64,000 nucleotides of DNA from Oceanimonas baumannii (GTDB lineage: Bacteria > Pseudomonadota > Gammaproteobacteria > Enterobacterales > Aeromonadaceae). Shown piece after piece: positions 45,383 through 55,900 of the stretch. Made by a program: the position numbers and the translations under genes. A model generated the notes under the pieces. It did not search any database. It was given only the letters and a program-made list of their open reading frames with translations, and was not told the DNA's origin. Every line of letters starts with the position of its first letter. The stretch's first letter is position 1. The stretch covers positions 62,001 through 126,000 of the forward strand of contig NZ_NQJF01000011.1 of NCBI RefSeq assembly GCF_002245495.1. Reading direction: 5' to 3'.

Positions 45383-46087
45383 TTACAGCGCCACCGCCCG
45401 GCCGATAAACTGAATGGGCCCGGTCGGCAGCCCGGTCGGCGACCCACCGGGCTGCTCCAGGGTCAGCTCAAACAGCTGGTTGGGGGCCAACGGGGGCAAT
45501 TTATCCAGGGTAGCCCGCAGCGGCTGCCCGGGTTCCACCAACCCCAATGATACCGGCTTTGGCCAGTCCTCTCCTTTTGTCCAGAACTGCAGCACCCGGT
45601 CCGCCGGTACCGTCACTGCCGCCAGCGGAGTCAGCTGCACCTCGCTGGTATCACTGGCCCTGACCAGCCAGCCCGGGGTCTGCTGCTCCGGTGCCACCAG
45701 CACCACAACATAGCGCGGCTCTGCCGAAGGCGGCAGCCACAACAACACCGCAAGCAACGCACAGGCGGCAAGACTGGCCACACTCACGCCCTGCCAGAGC
45801 AAGGGCCGACGCCACCAGGGTGGCCGCCGGCCAGCCAGTTGCAACGGCTCCAGTGCATCCAGGCTGCGCTCCACCCGGGGCCACAGCCGGGCCGATGGCT
45901 CCCGGGACTCTGCCAGCGCCGTGAGCGGGTGTAACCGCTCCTCCCACTGCGCTACCGCATGCTGCAGCGCGACATCGCCCCGCAACCGCAGCTCCAGCTG
46001 TTTCCGTTCAGCGGCAGACAGGGTGCCCAACACATATTCCCCGGCCAGCGCATAGATGGCCGGATCTGAACGACTCTTCTCCCTCAT
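45383..46087 (-). CDS. Anti-sigma factor (RskA-like)
   Basis: A 234-residue single-pass membrane protein. The cytoplasmic N-terminal domain has the anti-sigma pattern YALAGEYVLGTLSAAERKQLE, one membrane helix lies near residues 104-122 (SVASLAACALLAVLLWL), and the C-terminal RskA domain faces the periplasm (TPLAAVTVPADRVLQFW, ending PTGPIQFIGRAVAL). ATG 46087 overlaps the sigma-factor stop (ATGA); a GTG start at 46096 is less likely. It would hold the partner sigma factor at the membrane until a signal releases it; the signal is unknown. Confidence 0.9.
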   Translation of the reverse strand: MREKSRSDPAIYALAGEYVLGTLSAAERKQLELRLRGDVALQHAVAQWEERLHPLTALAESREPSARLWPRVERSLDALEPLQLAGRRPPWWRRPLLWQGVSVASLAACALLAVLLWLPPSAEPRYVVVLVAPEQQTPGWLVRASDTSEVQLTPLAAVTVPADRVLQFWTKGEDWPKPVSLGLVEPGQPLRATLDKLPPLAPNQLFELTLEQPGGSPTGLPTGPIQFIGRAVAL

Positions 46088-46650
46088 GACATGCACTCCC
46101 TGAGCGTTGCCAGGCCACGCCGGATCCAGGCCTTGATGGTACCGAGGGGAGCCCCCAGACGGGCGGCAATTTCATGGTGGGTACAGCCGTCCATATAGGC
46201 GTGAAGAATGCAGTTGCGCCGCTCGGGTTCCAGCGTGCCCAGACAGTGCTCAACCCGGGCACCGTATTCTTCCCAAGTGGCATTGCCCTGACGTTGTTGC
46301 CAGTGTTCAAATGAACGGTGAGCATCCATCAGCTCGGTCTGCTCTGTTTCCATGCTCTGTTCCCGGCCCCGGTTACGCACCGTATTCAGGGCCAGATGCC
46401 GCGCCACACTGTATATCCAGCCCCGGGCTGAGCCCCGAGCCGGATCAAAAGTGCCGGCTCGCAGCCAGATGTTGATCAGCGCATCATGCACAATGTCTTC
46501 CGCCAGCGCATGGTCGCGTACAATGCGCATGACCACCCCGAGCAAGCGGGCGCCTTCGCACTGGTAGAGCCGGTGCAGGGCACTGCGTTCACCCCGGGCG
46601 CAAGCAGCCAGCAAGCACTGATAATCCGTATCTGCCATTGATGAACTCAT
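46084..46650 (-). CDS. ECF sigma-70 factor
   Basis: About 188 residues with sigma region 2 (LYQCEGARLLGVVMRIV, then DHALAEDIVHDALINIWLRA and WIYSVARHLALNTVRNR) and region 4 (LEPERRNCILHAYMDGCTHHEIAARLGAPLGTIKAWIRRGL). No region 3 is present, as expected for the ECF group; its pairing with RskA puts it near the RpoE/SigK types. Starts at 46677, 46650 and 46638 are all possible. It is cotranscribed and translationally coupled with the anti-sigma gene. The divergent DUF3455 gene may be a target. Confidence 0.92.
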   Translation of the reverse strand: MSSSMADTDYQCLLAACARGERSALHRLYQCEGARLLGVVMRIVRDHALAEDIVHDALINIWLRAGTFDPARGSARGWIYSVARHLALNTVRNRGREQSMETEQTELMDAHRSFEHWQQRQGNATWEEYGARVEHCLGTLEPERRNCILHAYMDGCTHHEIAARLGAPLGTIKAWIRRGLATLRECMS

Positions 46651-46768
46651 GGGGAGACACCGTCCAAAAGTAGTCAAACGAAACCATATTCAGTTTCAAG
46701 CTTAGACCATGACTGACGGACGGTGCTGAATATTACTGTTTCCCCTGAGCCTGGCTGTGTTCCCCGCC

Positions 46769-47293
46769 TCAGCCGGCTTTCCAGAACAGGTAGTCGGCCT
46801 GATACTGTACAATTTGCCGCTCACCCTTGTTGTCCTTGCCACAGCTCATGACCGGTGCCGTTCCGCCTTGGGTATCCAGTCGTTGAATGTAGGTTACTCC
46901 CGTCATGGCTCCCTTGCCCTCGGCAGGGTTGGCCTTGACCAGCTGGAAGGGAATATTGCCCTCTCCGCCCGGTGCCACCGCCATCTGGGTACCGGTCACA
47001 CTGGAGCCATCCGTTGCCTGCCAGGTAGCTGGTGGCCCGAAGTAGCGGCCTACCTCGGTATCACTGCCGTCTTTCAGCACCGCATCCGGGCCCATAAATA
47101 CCCAGGCCATCTCGCCGGCGGCATCAGCCCTGTCACGACATTCATAAGTAATTTTCCCTACTCCTACGGTTTCCATCGCCACCTTGTTACCCGCCGGTAC
47201 CTGCACATTTTCCGGTACAGCAGACCAGGCTGCAGATGAGAACAGAAAGGCCGAGGCCAGTATCGGGGTGATGTTGCGGTTAATGTTGTGCAT
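46769..47293 (-). CDS. DUF3455 exported protein
   Basis: A 174-residue precursor with a signal peptide (residues 1-24, SSAAWSA cleavage). The mature protein has the DUF3455 pattern: VPENVQVPAGNKVAMETVGVG, then ITYECR, AWVFMGPDAVL, RYFGPPATWQATDGSSVTG and TYIQRLDTQGGTAP. DUF3455 proteins are exported, of unknown function, and are often found near ECF sigma genes. GGAG lies 7 bases before ATG 47293. It sits upstream of the sigma/anti-sigma genes on the same strand and behind a perfect palindrome. Confidence 0.87.
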   Translation of the reverse strand: MHNINRNITPILASAFLFSSAAWSAVPENVQVPAGNKVAMETVGVGKITYECRDRADAAGEMAWVFMGPDAVLKDGSDTEVGRYFGPPATWQATDGSSVTGTQMAVAPGGEGNIPFQLVKANPAEGKGAMTGVTYIQRLDTQGGTAPVMSCGKDNKGERQIVQYQADYLFWKAG

Positions 47294-47321
47294 GTCATTG
47301 CTCCTTGTGACAGAAATATCG

Positions 47322-47343
47322 TGTGTGGCAACGTGGCCACACA
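47322..47343. promoter_or_regulatory. Operator-like perfect inverted repeat before DUF3455
   Basis: TGTGTGGC-AACGTG-GCCACACA: perfect 8-base arms with a 6-base spacer, 29-50 bases before the DUF3455 start. It has no T tract, so it looks like a protein-binding site rather than a terminator. Confidence 0.6.
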
Positions 47344-47394
47344 GGTAATACCCGCCACCTCCTGCTCTGGATGCACCCAGGCACAAAAAATTTT

Positions 47395-49398
47395 TCACCC
47401 CTGTTGCTGCAGGGTTTCCAGCAGGCCGCTGCGCCGTTCTACCCGACGCCCGATGGCCTGCTCAAATACACCCTGACCGGTCTCCAGCAGGGTAAACCAG
47501 TCCCTGGCCCGGGTAATGCCGGTATACAGCAGCTCCTTGGTCAGGATCGGATTCAGCACGTGCGGCAATATCAGTGCGGTATGCGCAAACTCCGAGCCCT
47601 GAGATTTGTGTACCGTCATGGCAAACACGGTTTCCACGTCACTGAGCCGGCTTGGCAACACAAAACGCAGCCCGTCGCTGCCGTCGTTGCGGGGGAACGC
47701 CACCCGCAGCACGGTGCGGCCATCACCTTCCGGCAGGCGCAGGGCAATGCCAATGTCGCCGTTCATCAGCCCCAAGCCGTAATCGTTACGGGTAACCAGT
47801 ACCGGCCGCCCCTCATACCAGCCTTCTTCTGCTTCCAGCAGGCCGCGCCGGTGCAGCAGGCCGGCAATACGCTGGTTCAGTCCTTCAACGCCCCAGGGAC
47901 CACGCCGTACCGCGCACAACAGCCGAAACCGGTCAAAGGCCGTCAGTACCCTGCCGGCCCACTGATGCCAGGCAGTATCATCAAAGGCAGTGCCAGTTGC
48001 CGGTCGTTCACCGTGCAGCTGCGTCAGGTAATCACCGTAGCCTGCCGCTGCACCGCGTCCCTGATGCAGTAACCGGTTAAGCGCCCTGTCCTGCTCGCCT
48101 CTGACGCGCACCGAGGCCACCTCGTCAAACCGCTGCAATTGCTCCCGGGCCAGGGCGGGCTGCTGACCATTGACCGCCTCGGCCAGCCGGCCAATGCCAG
48201 AGCCACCGGCAAAACGACGGGAGTAACGCAGCATCAGCACCCGCTGAGCCAGTGCATGACGGCCGGGCTCACCGGGCACCAGAGACGGATGTGCCACCCG
48301 TTCCCCACTGACCTGCTCCAGCCAGGCCAGCCGCTCAGGGGTATACAGGCCCTGCTCGGCGTAACAGCATAAATCTCCCAGCAGGGCCCCCGCCTCCACC
48401 GAAGCCAGCTGATCCTTGTCGCCCAGCATCAGCAGCCGGGCATGGCTCGGCAGCGCCATCAGCAGACTATGCATCATTTCCAGATCGATCATCGAAGCTT
48501 CATCCACCACCAGCACATCCAGCGGTAACGGATTACCGGCATGATGACGGAAGTGGCGGCTGCCCGGCAGACTGCCCAGTAACCGGTGCAGAGTACTCAC
48601 CTCCGCGGGAATATGCGCACGCACACGCTCGTCTACCGGTAATGAGGCCACCTGAGCGCCAATTGACTCGGTCAGCCGGGCTGCCGCCTTACCGGTAGGG
48701 GCCGCCAGCCGGATCCGCAGTGGCTGCTCGGCGGTGCTTTGCAACAGTGCCAGCAACCGCACCACCGTGGTGGTCTTACCGGTGCCCGGCCCGCCGGTGA
48801 TCAGGGTAAAGCCGCTGCTCACTGCCAGCGCGCAGGCCAGCTTCTGCCAGTCAGTCTGGCGCACGCCATCCAGCATTAATGGCTCAGGAAACAACCGCTC
48901 CAGCCAGCAGTGCAGATCGGCAGGCACCGTCCGGTCATCATCAATACGGGTGCTCAATGCCCGGGCTACCCCTTGTTCATAACGCCAGTAACGCCGCAGA
49001 TACAGCCGCTCACCTTTCAGCACCAGCGGCCGGTCCGGCTCACCCGCTGCGGCCACCAGGGCACTGTCCGCCAGTGCCGCCAGCCAGCTTTCAAGGTTCA
49101 GATCCGCCAGCTGCGTTGACGGCAGCCAGGCATCCGCCAGCCCGTCTTCCCCTTCCGGCGGCAGCGACAGGGCAAAGTCGGGCTCGGCCAGGGTCGCCGC
49201 CAGATCCAGACAGACATGACCATGGCCCAGCTGATGGCTGGCCAGTGCCGCCGCCAGCAGCACCCGGGCATCCGTCTGCGGTACCTGCTCCGCCAGGAAA
49301 TGCGTCAACGCCTGGTCCAGCGGCCGCAACCAGCCCAGGGTCACCCAGTGCTCCAGCAGCTCAAGCAAGCCGGACGGTGTGGTCTCCGTGGTGATCAT
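47395..49398 (-). CDS. recD: Exodeoxyribonuclease V subunit alpha
   Basis: A 667-residue 5'-3' helicase of the RecBCD complex (E. coli 608, so about 60 residues longer). Walker A is ITGGPGTGKTTTVVRL, motif II LVVDEASMIDLEM, and the C-terminal motif VHKSQGSEF. The start overlaps the recB stop by 4 bases (ATGA). It is the last gene of recC-recB-recD; I see no clear terminator before the DUF3455 region. Confidence 0.97.
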   Translation of the reverse strand: MITTETTPSGLLELLEHWVTLGWLRPLDQALTHFLAEQVPQTDARVLLAAALASHQLGHGHVCLDLAATLAEPDFALSLPPEGEDGLADAWLPSTQLADLNLESWLAALADSALVAAAGEPDRPLVLKGERLYLRRYWRYEQGVARALSTRIDDDRTVPADLHCWLERLFPEPLMLDGVRQTDWQKLACALAVSSGFTLITGGPGTGKTTTVVRLLALLQSTAEQPLRIRLAAPTGKAAARLTESIGAQVASLPVDERVRAHIPAEVSTLHRLLGSLPGSRHFRHHAGNPLPLDVLVVDEASMIDLEMMHSLLMALPSHARLLMLGDKDQLASVEAGALLGDLCCYAEQGLYTPERLAWLEQVSGERVAHPSLVPGEPGRHALAQRVLMLRYSRRFAGGSGIGRLAEAVNGQQPALAREQLQRFDEVASVRVRGEQDRALNRLLHQGRGAAAGYGDYLTQLHGERPATGTAFDDTAWHQWAGRVLTAFDRFRLLCAVRRGPWGVEGLNQRIAGLLHRRGLLEAEEGWYEGRPVLVTRNDYGLGLMNGDIGIALRLPEGDGRTVLRVAFPRNDGSDGLRFVLPSRLSDVETVFAMTVHKSQGSEFAHTALILPHVLNPILTKELLYTGITRARDWFTLLETGQGVFEQAIGRRVERRSGLLETLQQQG

Positions 49399-52300
49399 GC
49401 CTGCATCTCCTCGTGTTGGTCGCCATCAAACAGTGCATTCAGGGTTTCTATCAGCATCCGGGGAGGTCTATCAAACCAGCCGGCCCCGGGACAGCGGATA
49501 AAGGCATAGAGCGCACCGCCCATGTGGGTGTCGTAATCATAATCGGGCAAGCGCAGCAGCAGTTGCCGGTGTAACGCCAGTACATACAGCACATACTGCA
49601 GATCGTAACGATGCCGGATCACCTGCTCCACCATGGCGGCCTGGGTATAGTCCGCATCATCCGGCCCCAGCCAGTTCGATTTATAGTCCACCACGTAGTA
49701 ACGGCCTTCATGTTCAAACACCAGATCGATAAAGCCCTTGAGCATGCCGTTCAGCCGTCCGGAGGCCAGTGCTGGCCGCTCCCGATCCGGAAGAATATGA
49801 CGTCGTACCAGCGCATCCAGCTCGGCAATGCGTACCTGGCTGACTTCCAGCCAGAATTCCATTTCCGGCTGAAAACAATCGAGCTGCCGCAGCGCCGGCC
49901 CCTGTTCAAACAAAGGCGTGGCCAGCAGTCCCTGCAGCCAGCCGGCAAGGGGATCCGCCCACTCATCCATGCCCCGTAACTGGCAGCGACGGGCCAGCTG
50001 ACTCGCCAGCTCATCCGGCTGCTCCGTCAGGGCCAGCTCCAGCAGGCCGTGCAGGAAGGTTCCCGCCGCCGGCCCTCTGGGAAAACGGTGCAGGCCCGGT
50101 GCTTCATCAGGCCGTAACGGCGTAAAGGGGCGCTCGGTATTGTCATCACCGCTTTTACCCGTCTCTGGCCGCTCCGGCGAGGCATCATCAAAGCGCCGGC
50201 CGGCATCATCCCGGCTGAGCAGCGCACTGTATGAGGCAATCCACCAGTGTTCTGCCGCCGCACGAAGCGGCGTGCTCCACATCGGTGCCGGGGGCGCACT
50301 CTGTCCGGCCAGCAGCTGCGTATCATTCGCTTCCGGAGCCGGGCACAGTGCCGTATGTTCGCTTGCCAGCGGCTGCAGCCAGTCCTGTAAATTCCCCTGC
50401 AGTACCGCACCGCCACCCAGCAAGCGACCCAGGGCGGAATCGTGCAGACGTGAAGCTTTACCATTACCCACGGCAATATCGGCCAGTCCCAGCCAGCAAG
50501 CATAACGGGCACGGGTAAGGGCCACGTACAGCAGCCGCAGATCTTCCCCCAACCGCTCGCGCTCGGCCTGTGCCTTCTGCTCCTCTGTCGGGGTCAGCAC
50601 CAGGCGCTTGCGGCCGTTTTCATGCAACTGCACCGCACTGCCTTTGGCCCCACTTTCTCTGAACGAACAGATAAACGGCAGGAATACCAGCGGATATTCC
50701 AGCCCCTTGGATTTATGAATGGTCACCACCCGCACCAGATCCGCATCACTTTCCAGCCGCAATACCTGTTCATCGGCGGCCTGACGTTCGCCGTGAATGC
50801 AGTCGGCCAGATAACGGATCAGCGCCTGCTCACCATCCAGACCAGTGGCGGCCTGCTGCATCAGCTCCGCCAGATGCAGTATATTGGTGAGGCTGCGTTC
50901 GCCTTCCGTGCCTCGCAACAATCGCGCCGGCAACTCAAAATCGTGCAGCAGCCGGTGCACCATGGGCAGTACCCCCTGACGCTGCCAGATCCGGCGATAC
51001 GCCAGGAACTGCATACCTCTGTCTTCCCAATGGCGCTCATCCTGATTCAGCCGTTCCAGCTCGGACAGGCTCAGCCCCAGTGTGGCAGTGGCCAGCGCCG
51101 CCCTGAGCCGGTCATCCTGGCCGGGCTCGGCGCACGCCTGCAGCCAGAACAGCAGATCACCGGCTTCAGGACTGGCAAATACCGAGTCCTTGTCGGACAG
51201 ATACACACTGCGTACTCCCCGCTCCGCCAGCGCTTGGCGAATGGCCTGAGCCTCACGAAAACTGCGTACCAGCACCGCCATGTCACTAGGTTGCACCGGC
51301 CTCATCCCCTCGGCGCCGGCAAAGCCGGCCCGGCCTTCACTGCCCAGGCTCAGCAAGTGGGTCATCTGGCTGGCACAGCGTCCGGCCATCTGCTCCACAT
51401 AGGCACCGCCCGAAAACGGCTTACCATCCTCACTGTCAAGCTGCCACAGCACCAGTGCCGGCCCGGGGGCGTGGTCACACTGCCATTGTTGATCACGGCC
51501 CCGGGCCTGCACCGGCACAAAGGGCAAAGGGTTGTTACCGTTTTCACGGAACAAAAAGGCCCCGTCGGCATGCGCTTCGGCCCGCTCAAACAGCTGGTTA
51601 ACCGCCGAGACCATGGCCGAGGATGAACGAAAGTTGGTATCCAGGGTGTAATGCCGGTCTGCGGTCGCAGCCCGGGCGGCAAGGTAGGTATAAATATCGG
51701 CACCGCGGAAGGCGTAAATAGCCTGCTTGGGATCACCGATCATAAACAGACCACTGTCGCGCCGGTTCTCCGCCACCCGGTAAATGGTGTCAAAAATGCG
51801 GAACTGCAGCGGATCCGTATCCTGAAATTCATCGATCAGCGCCACCGGAAACTGCTGGCGGATAACGTCTGCCAGATGCGGACCATTCTCTCCCGCCAGC
51901 GCATCATCGAGCCGGGAAAGCATGTCGTCAAAGCCCATCTCGGCCCGCCGGCGCTTTTCCAGCTCAAAATGCCGGTGCACATTCGCCGCGGCATGGCGCA
52001 GCGGCGCTTCCAGCGGGGCAGCCAGCGCCGCCAGCTGCGCCGGCAGCGTGTGCATGGCCGCAAAGGCAGGGTGAACAGGTGCATCGGCGCTGTCTTTCCA
52101 GGCTTCCGTGATCCCGTCCGGGGTGAGGCGATAAACCGCAGCCTCACTCAGGGTCAGTTCAATGGCATCGCTGCCGAGCCAGGCCCGGATGGCCGCCAGC
52201 CAGCCGTCCGTACGTTTGGCCTGCAGCCATTTGCCGTGCACCTGTTTGGCGGCAATGGCCGATTGCAGCAGATGCTCAATCTCATCCACCCAGGCTACCC

Positions 52301-52997
52301 AGGGAGCCTTCAGCTCCTGCAACTGGGCTTCACGCTCGTTCAGGCTTTGCGTCAGCAGCTCCCCCAGTCCGCCTTCGGCCCCGTCCGCCTCACTCAGCAG
52401 CGGCCTCAGCTTAGGCAACAGCGCGTCCGGCGTCTGCCAGTGTGCCAGCACCCAGTCCAGTGCCGCCCCGTCCAGGCAATAACACTGACGACGCCAGTAG
52501 TCCCGTACCACGTCGGCCAGCAGCTCACTGTGGTCGGTCTGCAGGGTCTGGGTAAACAAGCTGCCGCTGTCAAAGGCGTGCTCCCGCAACATGCGCTGGC
52601 ACCAGCCATGAATGGTGGACACCGCAGCCTCATCCATCCACTGAGCCGCAATATCAAGACGATAAGCACAGCCGGGCCACTGTTCAGGGGGAACTTCATC
52701 CCGCAGGGCAGCCAGCAGATCATCACCGCCGGCTTCACCGCGAAACACCGCCGCCGCTTCCACCAGCCGGCTGCGAATGCGATCCCGCAGCTCCTGAGTG
52801 GCGGCATCGGTAAAGGTTACCACCAGAATTTCCGGCGGCAGCAGCTCGCGGGCAAAGCCCTGCTCGCCGCCATGCCCCAGTACCAGCCGCAAATACAGCG
52901 CCGAAATAGTAAAGGTTTTGCCAGTGCCGGCACTGGCCTCAATCAGCCTGCTGCCATACAGCGGGAAGGTCAGTGCCAGCGGACGTGTTGCACTCAT
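49395..52997 (-). CDS. recB: Exodeoxyribonuclease V subunit beta
   Basis: 1200 residues (E. coli 1180). A 3'-5' superfamily 1 helicase and nuclease for double-strand break repair. Walker A is EASAGTGKTFTISALYL near residue 20, motif II ALIDEFQDTDP, motif VI LLYVALTRARYACWLG, and the C-terminal nuclease motif GFIDLVFEHEGRYYVVDYKSN with the catalytic Asp and Lys. The start overlaps the recC stop by 4 bases. Confidence 0.98.
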   Translation of the reverse strand: MSATRPLALTFPLYGSRLIEASAGTGKTFTISALYLRLVLGHGGEQGFARELLPPEILVVTFTDAATQELRDRIRSRLVEAAAVFRGEAGGDDLLAALRDEVPPEQWPGCAYRLDIAAQWMDEAAVSTIHGWCQRMLREHAFDSGSLFTQTLQTDHSELLADVVRDYWRRQCYCLDGAALDWVLAHWQTPDALLPKLRPLLSEADGAEGGLGELLTQSLNEREAQLQELKAPWVAWVDEIEHLLQSAIAAKQVHGKWLQAKRTDGWLAAIRAWLGSDAIELTLSEAAVYRLTPDGITEAWKDSADAPVHPAFAAMHTLPAQLAALAAPLEAPLRHAAANVHRHFELEKRRRAEMGFDDMLSRLDDALAGENGPHLADVIRQQFPVALIDEFQDTDPLQFRIFDTIYRVAENRRDSGLFMIGDPKQAIYAFRGADIYTYLAARAATADRHYTLDTNFRSSSAMVSAVNQLFERAEAHADGAFLFRENGNNPLPFVPVQARGRDQQWQCDHAPGPALVLWQLDSEDGKPFSGGAYVEQMAGRCASQMTHLLSLGSEGRAGFAGAEGMRPVQPSDMAVLVRSFREAQAIRQALAERGVRSVYLSDKDSVFASPEAGDLLFWLQACAEPGQDDRLRAALATATLGLSLSELERLNQDERHWEDRGMQFLAYRRIWQRQGVLPMVHRLLHDFELPARLLRGTEGERSLTNILHLAELMQQAATGLDGEQALIRYLADCIHGERQAADEQVLRLESDADLVRVVTIHKSKGLEYPLVFLPFICSFRESGAKGSAVQLHENGRKRLVLTPTEEQKAQAERERLGEDLRLLYVALTRARYACWLGLADIAVGNGKASRLHDSALGRLLGGGAVLQGNLQDWLQPLASEHTALCPAPEANDTQLLAGQSAPPAPMWSTPLRAAAEHWWIASYSALLSRDDAGRRFDDASPERPETGKSGDDNTERPFTPLRPDEAPGLHRFPRGPAAGTFLHGLLELALTEQPDELASQLARRCQLRGMDEWADPLAGWLQGLLATPLFEQGPALRQLDCFQPEMEFWLEVSQVRIAELDALVRRHILPDRERPALASGRLNGMLKGFIDLVFEHEGRYYVVDYKSNWLGPDDADYTQAAMVEQVIRHRYDLQYVLYVLALHRQLLLRLPDYDYDTHMGGALYAFIRCPGAGWFDRPPRMLIETLNALFDGDQHEEMQA

Positions 52998-55900
52998 GAT
53001 AATGCCTCCTGAGGCAGCGGCTGCGGGCCATGCTCCAGCAACGGCCGGTATAACCGTTCGCTGAAAAGGACAAAGGTGCCATCGGCATTCAGGCTGTCAA
53101 AATCGGGAAACTGCCGCATCAGCACGCCGTTTTCCGCCCGTTCACCCCGGCTGTGATAGCCATCACCTTCATAGGTTTTACGGGCCGCCGGCAAGACGTT
53201 GGCCTCATGGGATTGTTCGAGTGCGCTGAAGGCGGTTTTCAGGGCCACCGGCAACGGGGCTGTCATGCCTTGCTGAAACCCTTCCAGCCAGTCCTGCACC
53301 ACGGCCTGAGCCCGCTCTTGCGGGAGGGGGGCACCATGCAGGGTAATGTCTTCGCCTACCAGGTAAAGGCTCAGCTCAATACCGGAGGCACAGGCCACCA
53401 CCTGCGCCACAAAAGGCCGCAGCAGGCGGTGCCAGCGCAGGCTTTTACCACTTTGCAGATCGCCGGGTTGCAGCTCAATCAGGGCAAGCCGGCCATGGCC
53501 CTGACACAGCCCGCCCAGCCAGCCTTCCAGCTGCATGCCCTGATGACTGACTGACAGAGGTAGCGGAGAGTCAAGCCGTTCCGGCCAGAGATGACAAAGG
53601 GCATGATAACGTGCCAGCTGTTCCGGCAAGTCAGTCAGCAGCTCGGCTCGCACCCGCTCACCAAAACCGGCCAGAGGCAATCTTCCCTGCCCCTGCAACC
53701 GGCCCGCCGCCCGGCTCAGGGCGTCATGCACATCATCGGCTCCGGCGGCAGCATCGAGCAGCTCTCTTTTAATCACGTAGCGTTCAAGCCCGTCCAGGGC
53801 GAACGGCTCTTCATCCTGTCCGGTGGCCGGGGCCTGCTCCAGCACCACCTTTAACCGGCGGGAAAAAAAGGTGGCCACCGGCTGACGCAGAAACTGCTGC
53901 AGTTGCTCCAGCAACACCGGGCCATCCGCCTGCCACGGCGGCAGTGCCGCATTATGGCTGGCCGTGCCATCCTTGACCTGCACCCACTCCCGGGCATAGC
54001 TCTTCAGCGGACCGCTTTCCGTAAAATAACGCCGGCTGAACGGCTGTAACGGGTGTTCTGTGGTAATGGCTTCCAGCAGGCTGGCACCGCTTTGCAACTG
54101 CCAGCCTGCCAGATGATCCCGCAGCTGGCCCACCAGCACCGACGGCGGTCGCTCGGTGTTATCGCGAATACTGCGGCCCACCCAGCTGATATACAGCCCA
54201 TCCCGGGCCGAGAGCAGTGCTTCCAGCATCAGGTAACGATCATCCTCCCGGCGGGAGCGATCCCCGGGACGGTAATCCCCGGCCATCAGATCGAAATCAA
54301 GCGGCGTCACGCTGCGGGGATAGTCGCCATCATTCATGCCCAGCAGGCACACCCGGCGAAACGGAATGGCCCGCATGGGCATCAGGGTACAGAAATTAAC
54401 CGCCCCGGCCAGAAAACGCTGGCTGAGGCGTCCCTGATCCACCCCGCCCAGCCATGCTTCCCGTACCACGGTCAATGGCAAGGGCTCGGTAAGATCCACG
54501 CCGGCACACAATGCCTGCCACTGCTCCAGCGCATCGGTCAGGCCGGCCACCAGCGCTTGTTCGTGGTCGTTATCGGGCTCAAAAAAACGGGCCATCAGCT
54601 CATGCAGACGTAATGCCCAGTCGGGAGCCGATACCGCCTCGGTCAGGCTGTCGTGCAAGGTATCAATGGCATTAAGCAGGTTTACCAACGGACCTATCAT
54701 GGCTGCATCCAGTCCGCCGATTTCATCATACGGCTCAATACCGGCCCAGGCGTCCCCGGTGCCCACGGCATAACCCAGCAGCATGCGCCGCAAGCCAAAG
54801 CGCCAGGTGTTTTGCTCCAGCTCGGCGGGCAGGCCGAGGGCGGCCCGCCGACGGGCATCCAGCCCCCAGCGCACCCCGGCTCCCTCTATCCAGCGGCGCA
54901 GCACCGGCAGATCCGCCTCCTTAATCCCGAAACGCCGGCGCAGTGCGGCCACATCCAGCAGATCCAGTACTTCGCTGACCGGCAGCCGACTGTCGGGCAA
55001 ACGCAGCAAATGCTCCAGCGCAATCAGCAGCGGCTCACTGCCCCGGCTGCCCTGATCCGCCAGGGTAAAGGGGATAAAACGATCATCGTCCCGCTCATAT
55101 TGACCAAACACCGCCTGAATATGGGGCGTATAAACGTTGACATCGGGCACCATCACAATGATATCCCGGGGACGAAGGGTCGGGTCTGCCGAGAATCGCG
55201 CCAGCAGTTGATCGTGCAGTATTTCCACTTCCCGCTGGGGACTGTGGCCAATATGAAACTCAATGCTGAGCTGCGCTTCAGTCAGCGCCGGCCAGTGCTC
55301 GCGACTTTCCGCCGATGGTCGCAGATGAAGCATGTCATCCTGCAACTGACCCAACAGGTGAGCGGTGTTGCCATCGTCAAACAAATCGATGCGACTGCCA
55401 ATGGCATTAAAACGGGCACGGTAGCTGTCAGGGTCGTCCAGACTGTCGAGCAGGTTGATGTAATCCCGCCCCTGTTTGCCCCAGGCCGCCAGCAAGGGAT
55501 GAGCATGCTGGTGCAATTGTGCATCGCTGAGCCCCGGAGGCTGACCGGCCTTGCGGGCATGACGGCGATACTGATGACGCAGCAGATCCTGATCCGGCAC
55601 AATGTCGCCCCAATGATGCTGACAGGGATTGTGCACACACAACAGCACCTGAGTGAAACGGGCCATGGCGGCCAGCGCCTCCAGGGTCTGCGCCGGCAGT
55701 GAGGAAATACCGAACACCACCACCCGGCGCGGCAATCCGGCTGGACGCTGTTCGCTTGCGCGCATATGCGCCACAAAACGCGGATGAACCCCGGCCCGGC
55801 TGCCCGCCAGCTCCTGCTCGCCCACATCATTCAGCAAGGTCCGCCACAACGCCGGCTGCCACAGCACACTGTCATGCAGTGGCTGCTCGCCTCGCCGGCC

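Noticed and set aside
51651..53012. A 453-codon open frame opposite recB
   Set aside because: Shadow of the clearly real recB gene.
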